Origin: Planctomycetota bacterium
GTDB taxonomy: Bacteria; Planctomycetota; Planctomycetia; Pirellulales; Pirellulaceae
Direction: 5' to 3'
Length of the DNA: 64,000 bases
Assembly (NCBI GenBank): GCA_016872725.1
Contig: VGZC01000008.1
Location: forward strand, 1 to 64,000
In this document: piece by piece, positions 51,592-59,966 of the stretch
Layout: each line of letters starts with the position of its first letter
Numbering within the stretch: the first letter of the stretch is position 1
The notes under the pieces: model-generated
The model's input: the letters and a program-made list of their open reading frames with translations, nothing else
Told to the model about the DNA's origin: nothing
The model's database searches: none
Position numbers and translations under genes: made by a program

Positions 51592-52203
51592 TCAGCGTGC
51601 GCGTCCGAAAACCCGCTCGCGGCCGGTGCGCAGATTGACGCAGCGCAGTCGCGTGGCGCGCGCGAGGGTATGGGGAAGGAACTCGTCGACGTATCCGCGC
51701 CGCGCGAGGTCGTCGAGCGTTTCATGCGACGCGGCGTCGGCCGACTTGAGCAGGATCAGTTCGTCGGCGCCGATCCGGTCCGCCAGCACGGCCGCGATCG
51801 AATCGCTCGTCACCGACCAGTCCTCGGGAATCGGCGCTCCCGACGGCGTTCGAGGCCGCGTCTGAAGGAACTGCTCGACCGAATACGCGAACAGCTTGGG
51901 CGGAACGGCCCTCAGTCTCCGCTCAAGGTCCTCCTGCCGATCGCAGAATTCCGACTCGGGAAACAGCATGTGGATCAAGCGGGCCGTCGCGTCAAGGAGA
52001 CGGATGCAGAGCCAGTGCACGTCGTTCGGTTCGAGCGCGTGGCGGCGGTCAAGCCGCCGCACGGCGTCGACGAACGGGCCTCCACCCGCGATCAAGACCG
52101 TCGCGCGGAGCGGCTGTGACAGAAACCAGTCACGAAACGCGGGAACGAGCCCGGGGTAGTCGATCAGGCTTCCGCCCAATTTCACGACGCGCGGTCCGCT
52201 CAT
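51592..52203 (-). CDS. Amino-acid-kinase-family protein, MfnE-like (methanofuran pathway)
   Basis: A 203-residue protein of the aspartate/uridylate kinase fold: N-terminal VVKLGGSLID, glycine-rich VLIAGGGPFVDAVRRLD, and a nucleotide-binding DSIAAVLADRIGADELILLKSADA. Its small size and the HALEPNDVHWLCIRLLDATARLI segment fit the archaeal-type kinases related to MfnE, which phosphorylates the furan intermediate of methanofuran, better than aspartate kinase. The identification rests mainly on context. The start codon overlaps the preceding MfnF-like gene by 4 bp (ATGA), and an ATP-grasp ligase of the same pathway type lies before that. Housekeeping UMP kinase or glutamate 5-kinase are alternatives I consider less likely. 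Confidence 0.75.
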   Translation of the reverse strand: MSGPRVVKLGGSLIDYPGLVPAFRDWFLSQPLRATVLIAGGGPFVDAVRRLDRRHALEPNDVHWLCIRLLDATARLIHMLFPESEFCDRQEDLERRLRAVPPKLFAYSVEQFLQTRPRTPSGAPIPEDWSVTSDSIAAVLADRIGADELILLKSADAASHETLDDLARRGYVDEFLPHTLARATRLRCVNLRTGRERVFGRAR

Positions 52204-53276
52204 CCGAGTTCCCCATCGGAAGCGGGCGCGGCGTCCGACGCCGGACGCGGACCGCGAGCCGCTCCACGCTCGACGCTCTCCCGCGCGAGGACGGCGAGCG
52301 CGTAGGCGGGCGCGGCGCGGGACGCGGCGGGGGCGAGTTTCTGGCCGAGCGGAACAATGGCCGCGTCGGAATGGTTGCGTTCGGCGACGCGCCGCGCGAG
52401 GAACTCCCCCTGCCCCGCCACGATGATCGATCGCGGACGCTCCCCCATCGACTCGACCACACGCGCGAGCCCCGACTCGATACGCTTGGTCTGGATCCGA
52501 ACGACGCTCTGCGCGATCAGCACGGCGTCCCGATGATGGAAGGCTCCGTCCGGACTGCCGATCATGCGTCCGATGCGGACGCGGGCGGCGGCCCGAGTCG
52601 CCGGCCGATGATCGGCCGTGTGCCGCGATCCGGAGTCCTCGGGAAGATCGCCGGTCAGCAGGTAGACGTCCTGCGTCGACGCGAAGAACTCGCGCATGAT
52701 CGGACAGGTCTTGCCGCGATAGGGAGCCGTCGCGATCAGCGCGCACACCGGTGTCCGCTCGACGCCCGTGTAGACCAACTCGCCGCGCAGCAGCCGATCC
52801 GTATCCGACCGGCTCTCCGTCGCGATCGCGCCGTCCCGCAACGGGATGATGTCGGTCGTGGTCGAACCGACGTCGATCACCAGCGCGGGGCCGTCGGACG
52901 CGAAACGCGCCGCGAAGGTCGCGAGCGCGTGCCAGTTGGATGCGGCGGCGAGCAGCGGCGCGCGCCGCGCGGCGGCGGGTGCGACCAACCGCCCGTCGAC
53001 CAGATGGACCCGCGTGTGGCGGTGGTCGGCCGCTTGATCGACGGCGTCCAGGATCGCCCGAACACCGTCGGTTCGCGTCGCGAAGCAGTCGGCCAACTCC
53101 CCCGTCATCGTGATCGCGAGATGATCGGACCGCGGACTCTCCGCGAGCATCGTGCGGAGTTCGCCCGCGAGTCGCTCGGGATGCTCCCACAAACGGAACG
53201 AACGCGACGTGACGAAACGATCCCCGTCCGACGCCTTGAGGTTGGCGCCGCCGATATCGAACGCGAGCCATTTCAT
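52200..53276 (-). CDS. Hydantoinase/oxoprolinase-like ASKHA protein of the H4MPT-linked C1 family, MfnF-like
   Basis: A 358-residue protein with an ASKHA-type nucleotide-binding fold. It has MKWLAFDIGGANLKASDGD at the start, MTGELADCFATRTDGVRAI, the second phosphate loop ALVIDVGSTTTDIIPLRDG, and IIVAGQGEFLARRV. This is the pattern of the family annotated as H4MPT-linked C1-transfer pathway protein. Its archaeal member MfnF joins the furan and the glutamyl-tyramine parts of methanofuran. Conserved Cys in ADCF and TCPIM may matter for chemistry. It lies between the ATP-grasp gene (74 bp upstream) and the MfnE-like kinase (4-bp overlap). Confidence 0.82.
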   Translation of the reverse strand: MKWLAFDIGGANLKASDGDRFVTSRSFRLWEHPERLAGELRTMLAESPRSDHLAITMTGELADCFATRTDGVRAILDAVDQAADHRHTRVHLVDGRLVAPAAARRAPLLAAASNWHALATFAARFASDGPALVIDVGSTTTDIIPLRDGAIATESRSDTDRLLRGELVYTGVERTPVCALIATAPYRGKTCPIMREFFASTQDVYLLTGDLPEDSGSRHTADHRPATRAAARVRIGRMIGSPDGAFHHRDAVLIAQSVVRIQTKRIESGLARVVESMGERPRSIIVAGQGEFLARRVAERNHSDAAIVPLGQKLAPAASRAAPAYALAVLARESVERGAARGPRPASDAAPASDGELG

Positions 53277-53350
53277 GGCACGGCGACTCCGATGAGCACG
53301 TCGACACGGATCCCGTTCGAGTTCGATTCCCCCGCCGGTCCCGGCTTGCC

Positions 53351-54394
53351 TCAACCGTCCGCGTCCCGCACCGTGCCGTCCGCGTCGAACTCGATGCGGC
53401 ATTGCCGCCAACGGAGGTCGACATCCAGCCCGTTCGCGGCGGCCACGCACGCCGACGCGAGGTTGTCCCGGCACGCCCGGCGAAGCCCGATGTAGGAGGT
53501 TGTCAGACGCGGGTTGACTTCAATGACGGTATCCAGTGTACCGCGTTCGTCGGTCGAGAGGATCAGGTCGACACCGATGTAGCCCCGGATTTCGGGAAAT
53601 GCGCGGGCGGCGTCGAGGGCCAACGCGCGGGCCCGCGCCGCGTGCCGATCGGTGAGCGGAAGGGAACCGCCGACATAGGTGAGGCCGTCGGGGCCGGCGA
53701 GCCTCTGGGTGCACGGCGGCAGCGCGACGTATCGACGGCGACCGCACAACACGGCGACACTCGCCGCCAACCCCTCGCACCGCTCTTCGATGCGCCACCC
53801 GCCGCGTGTCACCGAATCCCGCGGCAAGGTCCATCCGTGCCACGGGGCGACGCCCGCCGATCCCGCGCCGTCGCGGGGTTTCACGATCGAAGGACCCGAC
53901 CAGGGGATCGCGGGCGTCTCACCGCGCGCCACGGCCACGCCGCTCGGAACGCGGATCCCGCGGGCGGCAAGGTGTTCGGCCGTCGCCTGTTTGTCCTGCG
54001 CGATCCGGACGCACGCGGAACCTGGGCTGAGAAGCCGTTTTCCGGCCGATTCCACAAGCTCGGTCAAGGCGAGCAGGATTCCGTGGATTTCGGGGGCGAT
54101 GAGCCAAACGGCATCGGACGTTCGGCACCCTTCGAGAAACGCCGTTCGGTTCCGAGCATCCGAGCCCTCGTCGCGAACCGACCGCGTCACGAAACCGGCG
54201 CGCGTCAGATCCTCGGCGACGGCGTCGTGCATCGCCGCGCCTTCGGGTCGCAGGGCGGCGACAAGGTCCGCGTCGCGCAGAACGCCCCACGCTCCGCCCG
54301 ATACGGCGTACTCGTAGAGCAGGATCGAGCGGATGTTCGCGTCGTTCGAACGATCGGCCCGATCCGACGCGCGTTCCGTTCGCGCTAGTTCCAC
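53351..54394 (-). CDS. ATP-grasp ligase, MfnD-like
   Basis: An ATP-grasp protein of about 347 residues. ATP-grasp features are QDKQATAEHLAARGIRVPSG, the Lys-bearing SIVKPRDGAGSAGV, RGYIGVDLILSTDERGTLDTVIEVNPRLTTSYIGLR with the metal-binding Glu/Asn, and an N-terminal YEYAVSGG segment. ENPR(L)TTSY(I/V)GL-type ends are characteristic of the group that includes MfnD, the tyramine-glutamate ligase of methanofuran synthesis. No ATG is available. GTG codons at 54394-54400 overlap the end of the DUF1598 gene, so its translation is probably coupled to it. Followed by the MfnF- and MfnE-like genes. Confidence 0.8.
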   Translation of the reverse strand: MELARTERASDRADRSNDANIRSILLYEYAVSGGAWGVLRDADLVAALRPEGAAMHDAVAEDLTRAGFVTRSVRDEGSDARNRTAFLEGCRTSDAVWLIAPEIHGILLALTELVESAGKRLLSPGSACVRIAQDKQATAEHLAARGIRVPSGVAVARGETPAIPWSGPSIVKPRDGAGSAGVAPWHGWTLPRDSVTRGGWRIEERCEGLAASVAVLCGRRRYVALPPCTQRLAGPDGLTYVGGSLPLTDRHAARARALALDAARAFPEIRGYIGVDLILSTDERGTLDTVIEVNPRLTTSYIGLRRACRDNLASACVAAANGLDVDLRWRQCRIEFDADGTVRDADG

Positions 54395-55764
54395 CACCAC
54401 GTCGCGCCGCCGGATCGCTTCATGTGCGATGCGAGTTCGGCGACGGCGGGATCGGGCTTGGCGGCATCGGCGACCTGCCACGACTCGATCTGGACGCCGC
54501 CCGCCGTGGCGACCAGCCAACCGCCGCGCGTGGGAGCGAAGCTGCAAACCGTGTCGACCGAACGGGGCGAGTGCCACGCTTCGGCGGCCAGCGGGCTCGA
54601 CGTGTCGAACAGGATCGGCAGCGGGCATTCGGCCATCTCGCGGAGCCGGTACATGTCGATGATCGCGGCGACCACGGACATGTCCATCACATTGCGGAGT
54701 TCGCCGAAAACCGGCATCTTGAGGCTCAGCGCATCGTATTGCTCGGTCATCGCGTCGGCCCATTTCCGGGCGAGTTGGCTTGTGCGTCCCGATTGGGCCT
54801 CGGAGGAGCCGTCGGCCCGCGTCCGATTCTCCTCGGTCAGCGTCTTGACGCCGGCGCCGCGCACCTTCCAGATCGTGCCTTCCTCATTGCGTGAAACGCC
54901 CTCGTAGTTGCAGGCGAGCCACCAGCGCGGATTCGGCATCGGGCCGGAAGCGCTCGCGAGCATGTCGATGTAGCTCGGCAATCCCGAAACGGGTGACCGC
55001 ACGACGCCCATGGCGAGCCGTTTCATGTGGAAGTCGGCGGCGAGCATGACGCGGGCGAAATGCGTGGACGGCGATACGCCGGTGATCGTCACGGTCTGCG
55101 GCCCCATCGCCTCCTTGAGCGCGGGGCCGAGTCGGTTCGGCGCGACCGACGTGCGCGAACGCCGCTGTTGATCAAGGACCGATTGCGCCTGGCGAACGCC
55201 TTCGGGCGTCGGGTCGATCGAGCACGAAATGCCGACTTCGCGAGCCGCGTTCGCCGCGCGCAGGGCGACGATCAAGTCGTCAAGTCGGAGCACGGGCCGC
55301 CCGCTCGTCGAACCCACGACGTTGCCCGTCTCGTCGATCCGCCAACCTTCGGCGGGGCCCGCCAGAATGATGTCGTGATTCTCGCGGTCGACCAGAACGT
55401 ATTCGATCCGTTGAAGGCCGCCAAGGAATTGCACTTCGTCGGGCAACCGGCCGAACTCATTCGTCTGCGCGTCCTGGATGGCCGCTTCGAGTCCCCGGAG
55501 CGAGACCTTGCGCATCGGCACGGGCGCCGCCAAGGCGGACGGCGCTTCCTTCACCGCCTTGCGCAAATCGTCAAGGAACTGTTTCGTCGTATCGATTTCC
55601 GGTTCGCGGACGATGCCCGATGCGTCGATCGATACACCTCCGACCGAACCACCGCCCCGGAGGACCTGGAACGCGCCTTCGAGGAGTCCGCTCAGCGGCG
55701 CCATCATCAACGCGGCCGCGCCGAGCGCCACGGCGACCCGAGACCAGCGGAAACTCAACTGCAT
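54385..55764 (-). CDS. Exported DUF1598 domain protein
   Basis: A 459-residue protein of a planctomycete family (DUF1598). A signal peptide (VAVALGAAALMMAPLSGLL) follows the ATG at 55764, which has AAGGAG six bases upstream. Family-type blocks are MRKVSLRGLEAAI, EVQFLGGLQRIEYVLVDRENHDIILAGPAEGW, RPVLRLDDLIVALRAA, ISCSIDPTPEGVR, and AADFHMKRLAMG. It ends in WWWN, overlapping the GTG start of the ATP-grasp gene. The function is unknown; being exported, it is unlikely to be an enzyme of the cofactor pathway. It has a leader of about 200 nt with tandem repeats. Confidence 0.82.
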   Translation of the reverse strand: MQLSFRWSRVAVALGAAALMMAPLSGLLEGAFQVLRGGGSVGGVSIDASGIVREPEIDTTKQFLDDLRKAVKEAPSALAAPVPMRKVSLRGLEAAIQDAQTNEFGRLPDEVQFLGGLQRIEYVLVDRENHDIILAGPAEGWRIDETGNVVGSTSGRPVLRLDDLIVALRAANAAREVGISCSIDPTPEGVRQAQSVLDQQRRSRTSVAPNRLGPALKEAMGPQTVTITGVSPSTHFARVMLAADFHMKRLAMGVVRSPVSGLPSYIDMLASASGPMPNPRWWLACNYEGVSRNEEGTIWKVRGAGVKTLTEENRTRADGSSEAQSGRTSQLARKWADAMTEQYDALSLKMPVFGELRNVMDMSVVAAIIDMYRLREMAECPLPILFDTSSPLAAEAWHSPRSVDTVCSFAPTRGGWLVATAGGVQIESWQVADAAKPDPAVAELASHMKRSGGATWWWN

Positions 55765-55808
55765 ACAAAACTCCTTGAACGGCAAGCGTTGTCCGGCGAT
55801 GGGGGCAC

Positions 55809-55876
55809 GAACGGGCCGCCATGAACGGGCCGCCATGAACGGGCCGCCATGAACGGGCCTCCATGAACGGGCCGCC
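55809..55876. repeat. 14-bp tandem repeat in the DUF1598 operon leader
   Basis: There are 4.9 copies of gaacgggccgccat (one copy has cctcc in place of cgcc). On the minus strand each unit contains ATGGCGGCCCG, so there is a start codon every 14 nt, cycling through all three frames. The array lies in the 324-bp gap between divergent genes, inside the predicted leader of the DUF1598-mfn-like transcript. No gene is supported in the gap. Confidence 0.9.
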
Positions 55877-55974
55877 CGACCGGCGGACACATGCCAACGG
55901 GGTCAGGGCCAAACGGGGTCAAGCGACAGGCCGGCGCGATGGTCGCCATCGGCGACCAACGTGCACACCATTCC

Positions 55975-56003
55975 ACAATAACTACGGCATTTCGGCAATG
56001 CAA
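55975..56003 (-). promoter_or_regulatory. Candidate promoter of the DUF1598-mfn-like operon
   Basis: On the minus strand TTGCAT (56003-55998) and TATTGT (55980-55975) are separated by 17 bp, a good sigma-70-type match. Transcription would begin near 55968, about 204 nt before the DUF1598 ATG, so the tandem repeats would be transcribed. Confidence 0.55.
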
Positions 56004-56088
56004 GAAATTCATCGCGCCCCGCCGGGATTGCGCCATCGTATCCGGTTCTTTCCATTCCTGGATTACCATGATAGGGTAAGGAACGTCC

Positions 56089-58083
56089 ATGCTGGCCTAT
56101 CTGGTTATCCGCGAAGGGTCGAAATGGACCGACGTGTTCCGTCTGGTCCCGGGTCGGTCCGTGACCATCGGGAGGGCGGCGACCAACCAGATCGTGATCA
56201 AGGACGATCGGTGCAGCCGGAACCACGCCGAGGTGTTTCAGGTCCAGGGGCGGTGGGTTCTTCGGGATCTGGACAGCCGAAACGGGACGGTCATCGGCGG
56301 GACGCGCGTGCAGGGCGACCATCCGTTGACGGCGGGCGACGTCTTGCGGATCGCCAATTGCCAATTAGCGTTCGTCCATGACATTTCGAAGGCGTTTGTG
56401 GACGGCCCGGGCGCTCCGACGGTTGGTGAGGAGACGGTATCGGAGGCGAATCCGCGCCCGTTCGAGACCGAGCTGATCGAGCCCACGACGATCACCCACC
56501 GGCGGCATCAGACCCGTTTGTTGCGGCCGGGGGACGATGACACGGTGGCCTTGCCGTCACTCGGAAGGGCCGCGGCGCGGCTTTGCCGGGTCGCATACGG
56601 AATGGCGGGGCGTTCCGACGTCGAATCGCTCGCCGACTGTGCGCTCGAAGGCCTGCTCGAATCGGCCAATCTGGATGCCGGAGCGATCCTCGTTCGATCG
56701 CGGGACACGCGTCCGGTCACAACCGCCAAGCAGCTTGAGATTGTCGGCTCGCGATCCAAAGGCGACGTCGCGTATCGCCGGGTCTCGGATTTCCTGGCGG
56801 CGACCGTCCTGCGCGAAGGCGAAGCGGTCCTCGCGCGCAACGTCGCCGACGACAGCGTGCTCGGCGGACGGGACAGCCGAGGCATCATCTGCGCGTCGGG
56901 CGTGATCTGCGCGCCGATCCGTCACGGGAAGGAGATCCTCGGCCTCGTGCACCTGTACAGCACGGCGGCCGAGCGGATGCCCGACCCGGACGATCTCGAA
57001 TTCACGCTGGCCGTCGCCGACAACCTCGGCCTCGCGCTCGATTCGGTCGGGCGAAGGCGCGAACTTTCCGAGGATCTTTCGCACAAGCGCGAGGAGATCG
57101 CCGAGCTTCGGCATTTGCTCGGCGCGGAATGCGAGATGATCGGGAGCAGCGCGGCGCTGCGCGAGGCGCAGCGCGACGTCGCGCGCGCCGCGCCGACCCG
57201 GGCCACCGTGCTCATTCGCGGTGAAAGCGGAGTCGGCAAGGAACTGGTGGCGCGCGCGATCCACTTCGCCGGTCCGCGCAAGAAGGGACCGTTCGTTTGC
57301 TTCAACTGCGCCGCGCTCACCGAAACGCTGCTCGAAAGCGAGCTGTTCGGCCACGAGCGGGGCGCGTTCACCGGCGCGACCGAGCGGAAGATCGGCAAGT
57401 TCGAGGCGGCCGACCGCGGTACGTTGATGCTCGACGAGATCGGCGAGATGAGCCCGTCGATCCAGGCCAAGTTCCTCAGGGTCCTCGAAGGACATCCGTT
57501 CGAACGCGTCGGAGGAAGTGCGCCGATCCAAGCCGACGTGCGGGTCATCGCCGCGACGAACCGCGATCTCGAAGCGGCGGTCGCCGATGGCCAGTTCCGC
57601 CGCGATCTTTACTTTCGGCTCCATGTCGTCGAAATCGCCGTTCCTCCGCTGCGGAGGCGAGGCGATGACATCGTCGAACTGGCCCACCACTTCCTCAAGC
57701 GGTTCAATACGGAAACCGGACGCAAGATCCGCGGTTTCACGGCCGACGCGGTCGACCACATGCGGCGATACCGATGGCCTGGCAATATCCGCGAACTCAA
57801 GAACGCGATCGAACGGGCGGTCGTCTTGTCCGGCGGCGATGAGATCGGCGTCGCCGATCTGCCCTTTTCGCACCTGGCAACGCCGGGCGACACGAACGGC
57901 CCCGAGCGGTCGCCGGACGCCTACCAGCCGTTGTCGCTCGCGGACGTCGAACGCCGGCATATCCATGAAACGCTCGCGGCGACGCACTGGAACAAGAGCC
58001 GAACCGCCGCGATCCTCGGCATCGAGCGGTCAACCCTCGATCGCAAGATCCGCCGCTACAAACTGGCCCCGAAGCGCGCGTAA
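56089..58083 (+). CDS. FHA-GAF-AAA+ sigma-54-dependent transcriptional activator
   Basis: A 664-residue regulator. Residues 1-100 form an FHA phosphothreonine-binding domain ([39 protein letters not shown]). About 150-320 is a GAF-type domain ([34 protein letters not shown]). The AAA+ part follows with Walker [10 protein letters not shown], the sigma-54-contacting GAFTGA, Walker [10 protein letters not shown] and the arginine finger region [14 protein letters not shown]. The last 60 residues are a Fis-type helix-turn-helix ([21 protein letters not shown]). The FHA domain suggests that a Ser/Thr kinase signal is read out by binding, replacing the usual response-regulator domain. AAGGA lies upstream of the ATG. 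Targets are not evident. Confidence 0.95.
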   Translation: MLAYLVIREGSKWTDVFRLVPGRSVTIGRAATNQIVIKDDRCSRNHAEVFQVQGRWVLRDLDSRNGTVIGGTRVQGDHPLTAGDVLRIANCQLAFVHDISKAFVDGPGAPTVGEETVSEANPRPFETELIEPTTITHRRHQTRLLRPGDDDTVALPSLGRAAARLCRVAYGMAGRSDVESLADCALEGLLESANLDAGAILVRSRDTRPVTTAKQLEIVGSRSKGDVAYRRVSDFLAATVLREGEAVLARNVADDSVLGGRDSRGIICASGVICAPIRHGKEILGLVHLYSTAAERMPDPDDLEFTLAVADNLGLALDSVGRRRELSEDLSHKREEIAELRHLLGAECEMIGSSAALREAQRDVARAAPTRATVLIRGESGVGKELVARAIHFAGPRKKGPFVCFNCAALTETLLESELFGHERGAFTGATERKIGKFEAADRGTLMLDEIGEMSPSIQAKFLRVLEGHPFERVGGSAPIQADVRVIAATNRDLEAAVADGQFRRDLYFRLHVVEIAVPPLRRRGDDIVELAHHFLKRFNTETGRKIRGFTADAVDHMRRYRWPGNIRELKNAIERAVVLSGGDEIGVADLPFSHLATPGDTNGPERSPDAYQPLSLADVERRHIHETLAATHWNKSRTAAILGIERSTLDRKIRRYKLAPKRA

Positions 58084-58113
58084 GGCCTCGCCGTAGGCCG
58101 AGCGGATTCCAAC

Positions 58114-58833
58114 ATGCGCGTCTCCGTGATCATCCCGGCGCTGAACGAGTCGGACCGGATCGGAGCGGCGATCGACAGCGCGAGGGCGGCTCGCTGCGAC
58201 GAGGTCCTTGTCGCGGACGGCGGAAGCATCGACGGCACGCGGGAGCTCGCCGCGCGGCACGGAGCCCAGGTGATCGAGGCGCCTCGGGGGCGGGCGTTCC
58301 AGCAGAACGCCGCGTCGCGCGTCGCGATCGGCGATGTGCTCCTGTTTCTCCACGCCGACAATCGGCTCGGCGGCGCGTGCGCGAGCCAGATCATCGACGC
58401 GTTCACCGCCGATTCGATCCGCGTGTGCGGCGCGTTCCGGCAACGGATCGACGCGCCCGAACTCGGGTTCCGCATCGTGGAATGGGGGAACGCGTTCCGC
58501 GCGGGACGGCTCGGGCTCCCCTACGGCGATCAGGCGCTCTTCTTCCGCCGCGAGGCGTTCGAGCGGTTCGGCCGGTTTCCCGAGACCCCGTTTCTGGAGG
58601 ACTTCATCCTGATGCGCCGCGTTCGGCGCGCCGCGCGACCCCTGCTCCTACCCGGTCCGATCCACGTCGACGCGCGCCGCTGGAAGCGCCGGGGCATCGT
58701 CGCGCAAGTTGTGAGGAACTGGACGATCCTCGGCGCCTACGCGATCGGCGTTCCACCCGAACGCCTCGCGCGGTGGTATCCCCGCCACGATCGAGACGCG
58801 TCCGCTCGCCGGGCGCCGCGCAGTGAAGCTTGA
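58114..58833 (+). CDS. TIGR04283-type family 2 glycosyltransferase
   Basis: A 239-residue GT2 enzyme. Features are VSVIIPALNESDRIGAAI, DEVLVADGGSIDGT, GRAFQQNAASRVAIGDVLLFLHADNRL (DXD-like), GLPYGDQALFFRREAFERFGRF and FLEDFILMRRVRR. The run RGRAFQQN...LLFLHADN is characteristic of the TIGR04283 group, found in gene sets for arsenosugars and other small glycosides. No partner genes of such a pathway are visible here. It follows the activator gene by 30 bp and may share its transcript. Confidence 0.88.
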   Translation: MRVSVIIPALNESDRIGAAIDSARAARCDEVLVADGGSIDGTRELAARHGAQVIEAPRGRAFQQNAASRVAIGDVLLFLHADNRLGGACASQIIDAFTADSIRVCGAFRQRIDAPELGFRIVEWGNAFRAGRLGLPYGDQALFFRREAFERFGRFPETPFLEDFILMRRVRRAARPLLLPGPIHVDARRWKRRGIVAQVVRNWTILGAYAIGVPPERLARWYPRHDRDASARRAPRSEA

Positions 58834-58943
58834 CGCGGCGCGGTCGGGCGAGCACGGCGCCGGTCGGCGGGACGCGGACCGGCCCCCCAATCCCCAGGAC
58901 GACGCGATCCCGAGGCCGATCGGCGAGCGGGGGGGGCGGGCCG

Positions 58944-59966
58944 TCAAGGTTCCAAGCGAACGCGGCGGCCGTCCCGAAAGCTGACGCGCGCTTGACGCAC
59001 GATCGTGAGCGCGCGATACGCGTCCTCGAGGTCACTCGTCTTGCGGATCAGGCTTGTCACCGCGCGATGGAATTGGGTGAGCAGGCGTTCGCCGACCGGG
59101 CGTTCGCTGTCGAGCGATTCGATATGTTGGCCGGCCTTGTCGAACCAAACGAGCGTCGCCGGCAGATCGATGAAGGCGACTCCCTGATCGCAGCAGACCT
59201 GCAGCGCGGCGGGAGGGCGGAACGCGACCGATTCCGGCCATTCCGCCGAAAGATAACTTCCAAAGCTCACGTGCGCGAGCGCGCCGTGTCCCGGACCGCC
59301 GCCCGCCGAGAAATCGAGGCTGACCATTTGGTAATCGCATTCGTCGGGCAGGTCGCCGATGCAATGGTGCAGACCGACCACCGACGTCGGCTCGTTTCCC
59401 ACGACATAGCGGCACCAGTCGACCAGTTCCATCAGTTCGCGCATGCCGGAGGGATACCGGAACGTGGTGGCCGCCGGGTGCCTGCGGGCCGCCGGGTCGA
59501 ACCGTTTGCGCGCGTGGCAGTAGAGCAGGCGGGGCGGGCCGAGCCGCGTGGCGATCAGTTCCTTGAGACGGAGCGTCGCGGGCATCGTGCGCCTGGGAAA
59601 CTCGGCCATGAATGCGACCCCCGACGTCTCGACGCGTTCCTTCACCTCGCGCGCCTGGTCGGGGTCGATGTCGAGGGCCGCCGCGCAGTAGACGGCCTTG
59701 CCGTATTCGCACGCGGCGAGGATCGGGAGCGCTCCGAACCATTCGGAGGACAGGAGCAGGACGGCGTCGATGTCGTCGCGTCCGGCGAGCGCGCGGAAGC
59801 TGTCGACCGCCGTAGCTTCGAACTCGCGAGCCGCCTGTTCGGCGAGGTGCGATACGGGGTCGAAGACGGCGCGGACCTCGAATCGGTCCGCCATCGCCCT
59901 CAGCGCGGGCCGGTGCCGCGAGTCCCAAGCGTCGCCCAATCCGATCACTCCGACGCGCAGTCTCAT
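58944..59966 (-). CDS. Gfo/Idh/MocA family oxidoreductase
   Basis: A 340-residue NAD(P)-dependent dehydrogenase-like protein. The N-terminal Rossmann motif is VGVIGLGDAWDSRHRPAL, followed by FEVRAVFDP, and CEYGKAVYCAAALDIDPDQA at the usual EKP site, where the catalytic Lys position is occupied by Ala-Ala. The C-terminal beta-sheet domain contains MRELMELVDWCRYVVG and SVVGLHH. Loss of the EKP lysine means ordinary sugar dehydrogenase activity is doubtful. The ATG overlaps the stop of the kinase gene by 4 bp (ATGA), so kinase and oxidoreductase are made together. Confidence 0.8.
   Translation of the reverse strand: MRLRVGVIGLGDAWDSRHRPALRAMADRFEVRAVFDPVSHLAEQAAREFEATAVDSFRALAGRDDIDAVLLLSSEWFGALPILAACEYGKAVYCAAALDIDPDQAREVKERVETSGVAFMAEFPRRTMPATLRLKELIATRLGPPRLLYCHARKRFDPAARRHPAATTFRYPSGMRELMELVDWCRYVVGNEPTSVVGLHHCIGDLPDECDYQMVSLDFSAGGGPGHGALAHVSFGSYLSAEWPESVAFRPPAALQVCCDQGVAFIDLPATLVWFDKAGQHIESLDSERPVGERLLTQFHRAVTSLIRKTSDLEDAYRALTIVRQARVSFRDGRRVRLEP

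Noticed and set aside
58929-58936. Run of eight G as a phase-variation tract
   Set aside because: It lies outside any coding frame, between convergent genes, and is not in a promoter position.
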